A stretch of 64,000 bases of DNA from assembly GCF_000183745.1 (NCBI RefSeq), contig NC_014761.1, forward strand, positions 1,240,001 through 1,304,000, given 5' to 3'. Positions 33,644-41,722 of this stretch are shown here, piece by piece. The DNA is from Oceanithermus profundus DSM 14977 (lineage in GTDB: Bacteria; Deinococcota; Deinococci; Deinococcales; Marinithermaceae). Within the stretch, counting starts at the first letter, position 1; each line of letters opens with the position of its first letter. The notes under the pieces were generated by a model that had not been told where the DNA came from, searched no databases, and saw only the letters and a list, made by a program, of their open reading frames with translations. A program made the translations under genes and the position numbers.

Positions 33644-34185
33644 GCGCCACCCCCTACCCGCAACACCGTGGCGTTGCCGTTGGTGTAGAGGTCGATCTCG
33701 GCGGCGATGCCCAGGGCCTTTTCGGCGATCTCGGCCGCGCCCAGCCGCGTCTCCCGGTAGAGCGCCTTGGCCGCCGAGAGCGCGTAAGGCGCGCCGGAAC
33801 CGACGGCGACGAGGGGCTCGTCGGGGGCGATCACCTCGCCCGTCCCCGAGAGCAGCAGGATCTCGCGGGCGTCGGCAACGATCAGCATCGCCTCCAGCTG
33901 ACGCAGTATGCGGTCGGTGCGCCAGAGCTTGACGGTCTCGACCGCGGCGCGCTTGAGCGAGCCCTTGGCGATCTCGAGCTGCTCCTCGAACTTCTCGAGC
34001 AGCGTCAGCGCGTCGGCCACCGCTCCGGCGAATCCGACCAGCACGTCGTCCTCGAGCTTGCGCACCTTCACGGCCCCCTGCTTCATGACGGTGTCGCCGA
34101 AGGTGACCTGTCCGTCCCCGGCGATGGCGGTTTCGCCGTCCTTGTGAACGGCCAGGATGGTGGTGCCGTGCATGGGTTCCATCAT
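33640..34185 (-). CDS. hslV: HslV peptidase of the HslUV protease
   Basis: 181 residues as read from 34185 (MMEPMHGTTILAVHKDGETAIAGDGQVTFGDTVMK). The mature protein begins at TTILAV after removal of the propeptide, giving a Thr nucleophile as in 20S proteasome beta subunits. Starts at 34182 or 34173 (MHGTTI, behind GGAA) are alternatives. VRKLEDDVLVGFAGAVADALTL and YALSAAKAL are family blocks. It forms a dodecamer capped by HslU. Confidence 0.94.
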   Translation of the reverse strand: MMEPMHGTTILAVHKDGETAIAGDGQVTFGDTVMKQGAVKVRKLEDDVLVGFAGAVADALTLLEKFEEQLEIAKGSLKRAAVETVKLWRTDRILRQLEAMLIVADAREILLLSGTGEVIAPDEPLVAVGSGAPYALSAAKALYRETRLGAAEIAEKALGIAAEIDLYTNGNATVLRVGGGA

Positions 34186-34195
34186 GCAAACCGTA

Positions 34196-34217
34196 CCCCC
34201 GCTTACTTAGGCGGGGG
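34196..34217 (-). terminator. Hairpin between trmFO and hslV
   Basis: CCCCCGC/GCGGGGG, a 7-bp stem with an 8-base loop (34203-34210). It falls between the hslV start (34185) and the trmFO stop (34244) and is not followed by a strong U-run, so it may terminate weakly or shape the hslV leader. Confidence 0.4.
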
Positions 34218-34243
34218 TGAGAGATGCGCGCCTGGGCGGGGGC

Positions 34244-35563
34244 TCACCGCGCGCTCACGTCGACGCGGGCGAGCCAGACCGTGAACGCCTGCAGCCCCCG
34301 CTCGAACATGCGCGCGCGCTTTTCCCGCTTGGGCATCCGCCCGGGCAGGCCGGGCACCAGCCCCCAGTTGGCGTTCATCGGCTGGAAGTCGTTCGGGTTG
34401 GCGCCCGCCAGGAAGCGCACCAGCCCGCCGAGCATGCTCTCGGGCGGGGGCGGGCCGGGCGCGGCCCGGCCGCGCGCCAGCGCGCCCGCCTGCAACGCCG
34501 CCAGCCAGCCGGTGGCCGCCGATTCCAGGTAGCCCTCCACGCCCGCGAGCACCCCCGCGACGAAGACGCCCGGGAGCTTTTTCAGCTCGAGCCGCTCGCT
34601 CAGGACCCGGGGGGCGTTCAGGTAGGTGTTGCGGTGCATCACCCCGTAGCGCACGATCTCGGCCTGCTCGAGCCCCGGGATCAGGCGCACGACCTGTTTC
34701 TGGTCCCCCCACTTGAGGCCGGTCTGGAACCCCACGAGGCTCCACATCCGCCCCTCGCGGTCCTCCTGGCGCAGCTGCACCACCGCGAACGGCCGCTCGC
34801 CGGTGCGCGGGTCGAGCAGCCCCACCGGCTTCAGCGGCCCGAAGAGCGGCGTCTGGTAGCCGCGGCGCGCCAGCTCCTCGATGGGCATGCAGCCCTCGAA
34901 GAACTCGAGCTGCTCCCAATCGTGGGGCGTGTGCCGCCGCGCCTCGGCGATGGCCCGGTAAAAGCGGCGGTACTCTTCCTCGGTCATCGGGCAGTTGATG
35001 TAGTCGGCGTCCTGGCCGTACCGGCCCGCGCGGTAGCAGACCTCCATGTCGATGCTCTCGCCCAGCACCACCGGCGCCGCGGCGTCGTAAAAGCTAAGGA
35101 AGGGTTCGCCCAACCGCGCCCGCAGGTCCTCGGCCAGGGCGTCGGAGGTGAGCGGTCCGGTGGCCAGGATCAGCGGACGCTCCCGGGGAAGCTCGGCCAC
35201 CTCCGCGCGTACCACCTCGATGCGCGGATGCGCCTCGATGCGCTCGGTGATGAAGCCGCTGAAGACCTCGCGGTCCACGGCCAGCGCACCCCCCGCGGGC
35301 AGCCGCGCCGCCTCGGCCGCCGCCATGACCAGCGAGCCGGCCGCGCGCAGCTCGGCCTGCAACAGCCCCTTGGCGTTCGTGCGCGCCTCGCCCCCGAGGG
35401 AGTTCGAACAAACGAGCTCGGCGAACCGGTCGGTCGAATGCGCCGGGGTCGTCTTCCGCGGGCGCATTTCGTACAGCCGCACCGGCACCCCGCGCTCGGC
35501 CAGGGCCATGGCCGCCTCGGAGCCCGCGAGGCCGGCGCCGATGATGTGGACGCGCTCCGTCAC
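34244..35563 (-). CDS. trmFO: Methylenetetrahydrofolate-tRNA-(uracil-5-)-methyltransferase TrmFO
   Basis: 439 residues from GTG 35563 (MTERVHIIGAGLAGSEAAMALAERGV). FAD-binding GAGLAGSEAA at 9-18, then RLYEMRPRKTTPAHSTDRFAELVCSNSLGG, the catalytic FFEGCMPIEELARRG, and QYLNAP-type RNTYLNAPRVL plus FVAGVLAGVEGYLESAATGWLAAL. It makes m5U54 in the T loop of tRNA with folate and FAD, the thermophile Thermus type rather than TrmA. TATGAT lies 6 bases before the GTG, so the mRNA is probably leaderless. The longer open frame upstream is antisense to the next genes. Confidence 0.95.
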   Translation of the reverse strand: MTERVHIIGAGLAGSEAAMALAERGVPVRLYEMRPRKTTPAHSTDRFAELVCSNSLGGEARTNAKGLLQAELRAAGSLVMAAAEAARLPAGGALAVDREVFSGFITERIEAHPRIEVVRAEVAELPRERPLILATGPLTSDALAEDLRARLGEPFLSFYDAAAPVVLGESIDMEVCYRAGRYGQDADYINCPMTEEEYRRFYRAIAEARRHTPHDWEQLEFFEGCMPIEELARRGYQTPLFGPLKPVGLLDPRTGERPFAVVQLRQEDREGRMWSLVGFQTGLKWGDQKQVVRLIPGLEQAEIVRYGVMHRNTYLNAPRVLSERLELKKLPGVFVAGVLAGVEGYLESAATGWLAALQAGALARGRAAPGPPPPESMLGGLVRFLAGANPNDFQPMNANWGLVPGLPGRMPKREKRARMFERGLQAFTVWLARVDVSAR

Positions 35564-35677
35564 GTCGGCATCATAGCCCCCGCCCCGACCCCTTCCGTGA
35601 GAGCCGCGTGTTAAACTTAATTCGATCAACAACTCCCCGATGCGCCCCGAGCGCACAGCGCGGGAGCGGAGGTGACG

Positions 35678-36796
35678 ATGGCCAAGGTCAAGCTGAACAA
35701 CGTATGGAAACGCTTCGGTAAAGTGGTGGCGGTCAAGGAGTTCGACCTGGAGACCGAGGACGGCGAGTTCGTGGTCTTCGTCGGGCCCTCCGGCTGCGGC
35801 AAGACGACGACGTTGCGCATGATCGCGGGCCTCGAGGAGGTCAGCGAGGGCGAGATCTACATCGGCGACCGCATGGTCAACGACGTCCCCCCAAAGGACC
35901 GCGACATCGCCATGGTCTTCCAGAACTACGCCCTCTACCCGCACATGAACGTCTACGACAACATGGCCTTCGGCCTGCGCCTGCGCAAGGTGCCGCGAAA
36001 CGAAATCGAGCGCCGGGTCCACGAGGCGGCCAAGATCCTCAAGATCGAACACCTGCTCAAGCGCAAGCCCCGCGAGCTCTCGGGCGGGCAGCGCCAGCGC
36101 GTGGCCATGGGGCGCGCCATCGTGCGCGAGCCCAAGGTCTTCCTGATGGACGAGCCGCTCTCCAACCTCGACGCCAAGCTGCGCGTGGAGATGCGCGCCG
36201 AGATCAGCAAGCTGCAGCAGCGGCTGGGCGTGACCACGATCTACGTCACCCACGACCAGATCGAGGCCATGACCCTGGGCCACCGCATCGTCGTCATGAA
36301 GGACGGCGAGATCCAGCAAGTGGACAGCCCCCTGAACCTCTACAACCTGCCCGCCAACAAGTTCGTGGCGGGCTTCATCGGCAGCCCCGCGATGAACTTC
36401 ATCCGCACCGCGGTCGAGGCCGAGAACGGCAAGATCGCCTTCGTGCACAAGAACTTCCGCCTCGTCGTCGAGGGGCCGTTCGCCGAAGAGCTGAAGCCCT
36501 ACGTGGGCAAGGAGGTCTGGCTGGGCATCCGCCCCGAGGACATCAAGCTGCGTTCGGAAGCCACCCCCGGCGAGCACACCGTCATCCGCGGCATCGTCGA
36601 CGTGGTGGAGCCCCTGGGCGCGGAGACCGAAATCCACGTGCGCCTGGAGGACGTCAAGATCACCGCGCGCATCCAGGGGTACGAACCCCTGAAGCCGGAA
36701 CAGACGGTCGAGCTGGAGGTCGACACCGCGATGCTTCACGCCTTCGACGTGGAAACCGAGAAGGCCATCGCCCACGCCCTGGCCTTCGTGGAATAG
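35678..36796 (+). CDS. Sugar ABC transporter ATP-binding protein, MsmK/UgpC type, orphan
   Basis: 372 residues from ATG 35678 (MAKVKLNNVWKRFGKVVAVKEF) behind GGAGG. An in-frame GTG at 35672 is an alternative start. Walker A GPSGCGKTTTLRMIAGLEE, Q-loop MVFQNYALYPHM, signature LSGGQRQRVAMGRAIV, Walker B FLMDEPLSNLDAKLR, H-loop YVTHDQIEAMT. After residue 240 comes the OB/TOBE regulatory domain (WLGIRPEDIKL). No permease or binding protein is nearby; such orphan ATPases commonly energise several carbohydrate importers. It sits 6 bases before a histidine kinase gene, so they may be co-transcribed. Confidence 0.92.
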   Translation: MAKVKLNNVWKRFGKVVAVKEFDLETEDGEFVVFVGPSGCGKTTTLRMIAGLEEVSEGEIYIGDRMVNDVPPKDRDIAMVFQNYALYPHMNVYDNMAFGLRLRKVPRNEIERRVHEAAKILKIEHLLKRKPRELSGGQRQRVAMGRAIVREPKVFLMDEPLSNLDAKLRVEMRAEISKLQQRLGVTTIYVTHDQIEAMTLGHRIVVMKDGEIQQVDSPLNLYNLPANKFVAGFIGSPAMNFIRTAVEAENGKIAFVHKNFRLVVEGPFAEELKPYVGKEVWLGIRPEDIKLRSEATPGEHTVIRGIVDVVEPLGAETEIHVRLEDVKITARIQGYEPLKPEQTVELEVDTAMLHAFDVETEKAIAHALAFVE

Positions 36797-36802
36797 CCCG
36801 GC

Positions 36803-37837
36803 ATGCGGGGGTACGCGCCGAGCCTCAAGTTCTGGCTCACCCTGACGATCGGAACGCTCGCGTTCCTGCCCAACCTGATCGTGATCTTCGTGCTGAGCCG
36901 CAGCTCGCCCGAGCTGCTGGCTCAGCAGAACGTTCGCATCGCGGTCTGGCTGCTCTCGGTTGGCTTCTTCGCCACCGCGATCGGCTACCTGCTGGCGAAC
37001 CGGCTCCTGGCGCCGCTGGACGAGCTGACGCGCTCGCTGCGCTACCTCAAGGTCAGCTCGCGCACCCTGGCCGACCTCAGCCTGCCCCCGCCCAAGACCC
37101 CCCTCCCGCAGGAGGTGGCCACCCTGCGCGAGCAGTTCGAGACCCTGATCCAACACCTGCGCGGCCTTACCGAGAGCCGCGAGGCCGTCTTCGCCACGCT
37201 GGCGCACGACCTCAAGACGCCGCTCATCGCCGCGGTGCGCGCGACCTCCTACCTGATCGACGCCGACGAGATCTCGCGCGAGCAGCGCATCCAGATGCTG
37301 CGCCAGCTGCAGGAGGAGTTCGACCGCACCTACCGGCTGGTGGAAAACCTGCTCACCGCGAGCAAGCTCGAGACCACGCGCCCCCAGCTCGAGCTCGTGA
37401 ACATCGGCGCCATGCTCGACGACCTGCGGCTGCGTTACCTCAAGGACGCCGCCAAACGCGGGATCGCCATCGAGGTGACGGGCTCCGGCGAGACGCGGGC
37501 CGACCGGATGATGCTCGAGCGCGCCGGCGCCAACCTCATCGAAAACGCGCTGCGCCACGCCCGCAGCCGCATCATCCTGCGGGCGGGCCCGGGATTCTTC
37601 GAGGTGGAGGACGACGGCCCGGGGCTGCCGGCCCCGCTCGAGTCGCTCTCCCAGCCCTTCCACAGCAAGAAGCTCAAGGGGGTGCGCTCGGGCAGTTCGG
37701 GCCTCGGCCTCTACATCGCCCGCCAGGTCGCCGAGCTGCACAAGGGCGTCTTCCGCAGCTGCCAGGGAACGCTGGGCGGCGCCTGCATCCGCCTCGAAGC
37801 CAACGACCGCCGCCTCTCGACCTACACCTTGCTATGA
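36803..37837 (+). CDS. Sensor histidine kinase
   Basis: 344 residues. Two membrane helices (about 10-30 and 46-66) with a very short extracytoplasmic loop, a HAMP-like linker (LAPLDELTRSLRYLK), then HisKA with phosphoacceptor FATLAHDLKTPLIAAV (His135), and HATPase_c with N box NLIENALRHA and G boxes EDDGPGLPAPL and GSSGLGLYIARQ. The short loop suggests it senses a membrane or intracellular cue. Eight bases before the response regulator gene, its likely partner. Confidence 0.92.
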   Translation: MRGYAPSLKFWLTLTIGTLAFLPNLIVIFVLSRSSPELLAQQNVRIAVWLLSVGFFATAIGYLLANRLLAPLDELTRSLRYLKVSSRTLADLSLPPPKTPLPQEVATLREQFETLIQHLRGLTESREAVFATLAHDLKTPLIAAVRATSYLIDADEISREQRIQMLRQLQEEFDRTYRLVENLLTASKLETTRPQLELVNIGAMLDDLRLRYLKDAAKRGIAIEVTGSGETRADRMMLERAGANLIENALRHARSRIILRAGPGFFEVEDDGPGLPAPLESLSQPFHSKKLKGVRSGSSGLGLYIARQVAELHKGVFRSCQGTLGGACIRLEANDRRLSTYTLL

Positions 37838-37844
37838 TGATCGC

Positions 37845-38435
37845 ATGAGACTGCTGATCGCCGACGATCACCCGCTTTTCCGCATCGGCCTGCGGGCCGC
37901 CCTCGAAAAGGAAGGGTTCAGCGTCGTGGCCGAGGCCGGAGACGGGGACGAGGCGGTCCGGCTGGTGGAGACCCACCAGCCCGAAGTCGTGATCCTCGAC
38001 ATCCGCATGCCGCGCATGGACGGCATCGAGGCCTGCGCCGCGCTGCGCCAGAAGGGTTATTCCGGCCTCGTGGTCATGCTGACCACCTTCACCGAGGCGG
38101 CGATCCAGAACAAGGCCGCCTCCGCGGGGGCCAACGCCTACTATTCCAAGGAGGTCAGCCCCGCCGAGCTGGCCCGCCGCATCCTGCGGCTCACGCAAAA
38201 CCCCGAGGACTCCTCGTTCACCCCGCCGCCGGTGCCGAGCCTGACCCCGCGGGAGCGCGAGGTGCTCGACCTGCTGGCGCGGGGGCTGACGGCGCGCGAG
38301 ATGGGCGACATCCTGGGCCTCAAGCCCGACACCGTGCGCGACTACCTCAAGCGGCTCTACGGCAAGCTCGACGCGGGCAACCGCATCGAGGCGCTCGAGC
38401 AGGCGCGGCGGCTGGGTTTTCTCGATTCACCCTAA
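37845..38435 (+). CDS. Response regulator, NarL/FixJ family
   Basis: 196 residues. Receiver domain with acidic DD (7-8), phosphoacceptor Asp52 in [16 protein letters not shown], Thr in VVMLTTF, and Lys in YYSKEV. LuxR-type helix-turn-helix from about 131 ([43 protein letters not shown]). A DNA-binding regulator paired with the preceding kinase. TGCTATGAT is an extended -10 ending 6 bases before the ATG, so a separate leaderless transcript is possible besides readthrough. Confidence 0.93.
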   Translation: MRLLIADDHPLFRIGLRAALEKEGFSVVAEAGDGDEAVRLVETHQPEVVILDIRMPRMDGIEACAALRQKGYSGLVVMLTTFTEAAIQNKAASAGANAYYSKEVSPAELARRILRLTQNPEDSSFTPPPVPSLTPREREVLDLLARGLTAREMGDILGLKPDTVRDYLKRLYGKLDAGNRIEALEQARRLGFLDSP

Positions 38436-38463
38436 GCTAAGCCAACCCGTTAAACTGAAGTGG

Positions 38464-38793
38464 ATGAAACTCGTGATCGCCGTGGTTCAAGATGCCGACG
38501 CGCCGGCGCTGACCCGTGCGTTGGGTGAAGCCGGCCTGACCTCCACCAAGCTGGCCTCCACCGGAGGCTTCCTGCGTGAGGGCAACACCACCCTGCTCAT
38601 CGGCGTGGACGACGCGCAGCTGGAGCAGGTCAAGCAGATCATCCGCGACACCTGCCGCACCCGCACCCGACTGATCACGCCGGGTCTGCCCATGGCCGAA
38701 ACCCCGGAGGCCATGGTGGGCCAGCCCGTCGAGGTCCAGGTGGGCGGGGCGGTGGTCTTCGTGCTGGACGTTGCCGAGTTTCACAAACTCTAG
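38464..38793 (+). CDS. darA: Cyclic-di-AMP receptor DarA (PII-like, YaaQ family)
   Basis: 109 residues, [26 protein letters not shown] trimeric PII-like fold with the family pattern [19 protein letters not shown] and a long T/B loop ([17 protein letters not shown]). Known homologues bind cyclic di-AMP. No partner is proven. TAAACT lies 7 bases before the ATG, with no ribosome binding site, so probably leaderless. Followed by the DsbA-like gene 11 bases later. Confidence 0.85.
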   Translation: MKLVIAVVQDADAPALTRALGEAGLTSTKLASTGGFLREGNTTLLIGVDDAQLEQVKQIIRDTCRTRTRLITPGLPMAETPEAMVGQPVEVQVGGAVVFVLDVAEFHKL

Positions 38794-38804
38794 GAGCCCT
38801 GCCC

Positions 38805-39725
38805 ATGAACCCAAGAATCCTGTTTGCGGCCGCGGCGCTGTCCCTGTCGCTGGCCTCGGCCCAGATCGCCGGCGACCCGGCGGCCTTCAAAGCGGCGCTC
38901 GGCTTGTCGGGCGCGTCGGACGCCTTTCGCTACGGCGGCGCGGAGGTGCGGATCGAGACCCTCGCCGACCTGCTCTACAAGGTCCACTACGAAGGCGCAC
39001 TCGAGGACTACGCCACCGCGGGCGACGTCATCGGGGCGGCCATCGGGGACGCCGGCATCAAGGGCCCCTTCGTCGACTGGATGAAGCAGAACGGCGCCGG
39101 AATCGCCGCCCGGAACGAACCCGTGAGCGTGGGCCTGGGGGACGGCTACACCCTGACCTTCCGACCCGGGGACGCGCTGGCCTTCGTCGTCGCGCCCATC
39201 GAGGTTCCGCCGACGGCGTTCGGTGAACCGCGGCACGTCCTGGGCAGCGGCCCGGTGACGATCCGCGAATACTCCGACTTCGAGTGCCCCGCCTGCCAGG
39301 CGCTGTTCAACCGCGCCCTGGCGCAGATCAAGGCCCGCTACGTCGAGACCGGCCGGGCCCGGTTCGAATACCGCCACTTCCCCCTCTTCGAGATCCACAA
39401 GCAAGCCGTGCCCGCGGCCGAAGCCAGCGAGTGCGCCGCCGCGCAGGGGGCGTTCTGGACCTACCACGACGCGCTCTTCGAAGAGGACGTGGGCAACTAC
39501 GTGGGCCTGGCGAAGCAGCTCGACCTCGACGTGGGCCGCTTCGCCGAATGCGTCGCCAACCGCACCTACCGGGACGTCGTCGAGGCGCACCGCGCCGAGG
39601 CCGACCGTCTCGGGCTGCGCGGAACCCCCAGCGTCTTCGTGGGCCCCTTCCTGCTCCCCAACCCCTTCGACGTAGGCAGCTACGACCGCTACCTGCGGAT
39701 GGCCGCCGCCCAAGCCGAGCGTTGA
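38805..39725 (+). CDS. Exported DsbA-like thioredoxin-fold protein
   Basis: 306 residues. Signal peptide MNPRILFAAAALSLSLASA. An N-terminal half with no clear family, then a thioredoxin_4 domain with active site ECPACQ (Cys161, Cys164) in VTIREYSDFECPAC, further cysteines near 199 and 247, and the cis-proline GTPSVFVG near 278. Likely a periplasmic thiol-disulfide oxidoreductase or reductase supplying disulfides to exported proteins. Shares one base with trmI (stop/start TGATG). Confidence 0.85.
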   Translation: MNPRILFAAAALSLSLASAQIAGDPAAFKAALGLSGASDAFRYGGAEVRIETLADLLYKVHYEGALEDYATAGDVIGAAIGDAGIKGPFVDWMKQNGAGIAARNEPVSVGLGDGYTLTFRPGDALAFVVAPIEVPPTAFGEPRHVLGSGPVTIREYSDFECPACQALFNRALAQIKARYVETGRARFEYRHFPLFEIHKQAVPAAEASECAAAQGAFWTYHDALFEEDVGNYVGLAKQLDLDVGRFAECVANRTYRDVVEAHRAEADRLGLRGTPSVFVGPFLLPNPFDVGSYDRYLRMAAAQAER

Positions 39726-40558
39726 TGCTGAAACCCGGCGACTGGGTTCTCCTCCTCGACCCCAAGGCGCGCCGCTACCTGGTGCGCCTGAAGGAGGGGG
39801 GCCGTTTCGGCCACCACGTGGGGGGCGTGACCCACGAGCAGATCATGGCCGCCGGCCACGGAGGTCGTGTGCGCACCACCAAGGACGCCTGGCTGTGGGT
39901 GCTCAGGCCCAGCCTGGAGGACTACGTCCTGCTGATGAAGCGCGGCGCGACCGTGACCTACCCCAAGGACGCGGCGGCGATCGTGCTGATGCTCGACCTG
40001 GCGCCGGGGGAGCGGGTGCTCGAGGCGGGAAGCGGCTCCGGCGCGCTCGCCCTCTTCCTGGCCCGGGCCGTGGGGCCCGAGGGGGAGGTGGTGAGCTACG
40101 AGCGCCGCGCCGACTTCCTGGCCCGCGCCCGCGAGAACGTGGAGGCCTGGGGGGTCCGCAACGTCGACTTCCGCCACGGCGACCTCGCCGAGGCCGCGCT
40201 CGAGCCCGAGGGCTTCGACGGCGTGGCCCTGGACGTGATGGAGCCCTGGAAGGTCCTGTCCACGGCGGTGCGCGCGCTCAAGACCGGGCGGTCGCTGGTG
40301 CTCTACCTGCCCAACATCACCCAGGTCGTGCAGGCGGTTCGCGAGGCCGAAGGGCAGCCCCTCCTCCTCCGGCGCGTCGTCGAGGTGGCCCACCGCGACT
40401 GGGACGTCCGTCCGCCGGTCGCCCACCCTCACTTCCGCCAGGTGGGGCACACGGCGTTTCTAGCCCAGTTCACCAAGGTCCGGACGGTCCGGGGGCAGGC
40501 GCAGCACGAAGAAGAGGGCGCCGGCGAGCCCCAGAGCGGTCAGGACGAAGACGGCTGA
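39725..40558 (+). CDS. trmI: tRNA (adenine58-N1)-methyltransferase TrmI
   Basis: 277 residues. N-terminal small barrel (MLKPGDWVLLLDPKARRYLVRL, FGHHVGGVTHEQIMAAGHGGRVRT), then the SAM-binding Rossmann part: VLEAGSGSGALALFLARAVG, SYERRADFLARARENVE, and the catalytic ALDVMEPWKVL (Asp of DVMEPW). It makes m1A58, needed for thermostability in Thermus. The last 30 or so residues (RTVRGQAQHEEEGAGEPQ) overlap the convergent MFS gene and look unlike the family, suggesting an extended tail. Confidence 0.92.
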   Translation: MLKPGDWVLLLDPKARRYLVRLKEGGRFGHHVGGVTHEQIMAAGHGGRVRTTKDAWLWVLRPSLEDYVLLMKRGATVTYPKDAAAIVLMLDLAPGERVLEAGSGSGALALFLARAVGPEGEVVSYERRADFLARARENVEAWGVRNVDFRHGDLAEAALEPEGFDGVALDVMEPWKVLSTAVRALKTGRSLVLYLPNITQVVQAVREAEGQPLLLRRVVEVAHRDWDVRPPVAHPHFRQVGHTAFLAQFTKVRTVRGQAQHEEEGAGEPQSGQDEDG

Positions 40559-41677
40559 GTAGCCGAACCCCGAGGCGATCAACCCGCCCGCGAGCGGCCA
40601 CAAGGCCCGCGGCGCGCCGGCGAAGGCCATCAGGGCCGTGGCCGTCGCCGCCTCGCGCGCCCGTGTGAAGGAGAGCAGGTAGGCGCTGTAGGCGTTCTCG
40701 ATCCCGTTCAGCGTGACCCCCACGAGAACGAAGGTCACCACCGCGCCCGCCAGGCCGGTGCCCAGAAGCGCCGAGATCGGGATGGCCAGGGCCAGCACCC
40801 CCACGTAGACGAGGCCGACGTGGGTGCCGCGCAGGTCCATCTGCCTTCCGATCCAGAGGTTGAGCCCCTCGGCCAGCGCCTGCGCCGCGACCAGGTAGCC
40901 GATGAACGCGGCGGGCAGCCCGTGTTCGCGGGCGGCCACGACGTAGAAGGGCAGGGCCAGGTAGTAGAGGCCGGTCAGCAGATAAGCCAGCAGGAAGCCG
41001 CGCATGCGCGGGGTGCGCGCCAGCGCCCAGGCGCCGCGCAGGTGGCGGCCCAGGGGGGCCCGCGGCCGCGGCGGATCACGCCGCTCGGGGATCATCCAAA
41101 AGCCCAGGAAGCCCACCGTTAATGCGGCCACCGCGAGGGCGAAAGCGAGCACGTAGCCGTCCGGGAAGCGCGCCCAGAGCGGGCGGCTCGCAAGGCCCAC
41201 CCCGGCCGCGAAGAGCGCACCCAGGAGGCTGCGCCAGCCGAAGAAGCGCCCCCGCAGCCGCGGGGGGATGGCCTTGCCGATCACGGGCAGGTAGGCGACT
41301 CCGCCCAGCCCGCCGGCCAGCGCGAACAGCCCCAGGAAGACGACGAGGGCGGTGTAGACGAGCGCAGGGCTGTCGAGCGCGTAGCGGGCCGTAAGAAAAG
41401 CGAGCACCGCGAAGGCCCCGGCGCGGGTCCAGATGGCCAGATATAGGAAGACCTTCTTGCGCCGCGCCGCCTCCACCCAGCTCGACGCCGGTAGACCGGC
41501 GAGGGCCGCGCCCAGCGCCAGGGCGCTGAGCACGCCGCCCACGGCGACACTGGAACCCGTAAGGTGGGCGATGAAAGCGGGCAGCACGGTACTGGGGCTC
41601 GTGAGCGCGGTGGCGGCCTGGAGCATCACCCCGTGGAGGATGCCCCCGAAGAACGCCCGCTTCACCGCCCCGTTCAC
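40460..41677 (-). CDS. MFS transporter
   Basis: About 405 residues with 12 predicted helices in two halves. Repeated MFS-type loops include ASSWVEAARRKKVFLYLA and GKAIPPRLRGRFFGWRSLLG after helices 2-4. The GTG at 41677 lies 7 bases after a TACGAT box and is my preferred start. An ATG at 41686 overlaps that box. Substrate unknown; no efflux motif I can name. The 3' end overlaps trmI by 99 bases tail to tail. Confidence 0.85.
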   Translation of the reverse strand: MNGAVKRAFFGGILHGVMLQAATALTSPSTVLPAFIAHLTGSSVAVGGVLSALALGAALAGLPASSWVEAARRKKVFLYLAIWTRAGAFAVLAFLTARYALDSPALVYTALVVFLGLFALAGGLGGVAYLPVIGKAIPPRLRGRFFGWRSLLGALFAAGVGLASRPLWARFPDGYVLAFALAVAALTVGFLGFWMIPERRDPPRPRAPLGRHLRGAWALARTPRMRGFLLAYLLTGLYYLALPFYVVAAREHGLPAAFIGYLVAAQALAEGLNLWIGRQMDLRGTHVGLVYVGVLALAIPISALLGTGLAGAVVTFVLVGVTLNGIENAYSAYLLSFTRAREAATATALMAFAGAPRALWPLAGGLIASGFGYSAVFVLTALGLAGALFFVLRLPPDRPDLGELG

Positions 41678-41722
41678 GGGCTCCATCGTAGCGGCCCGCC
41701 GGGTCCGTGTACAGTGAGGGCC

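Noticed and set aside
34244-37741. 1165-codon open frame upstream of trmFO
   Set aside because: The N-terminal part is the complement of the ABC ATPase and kinase genes; trmFO itself starts at 35563 behind a -10 box.
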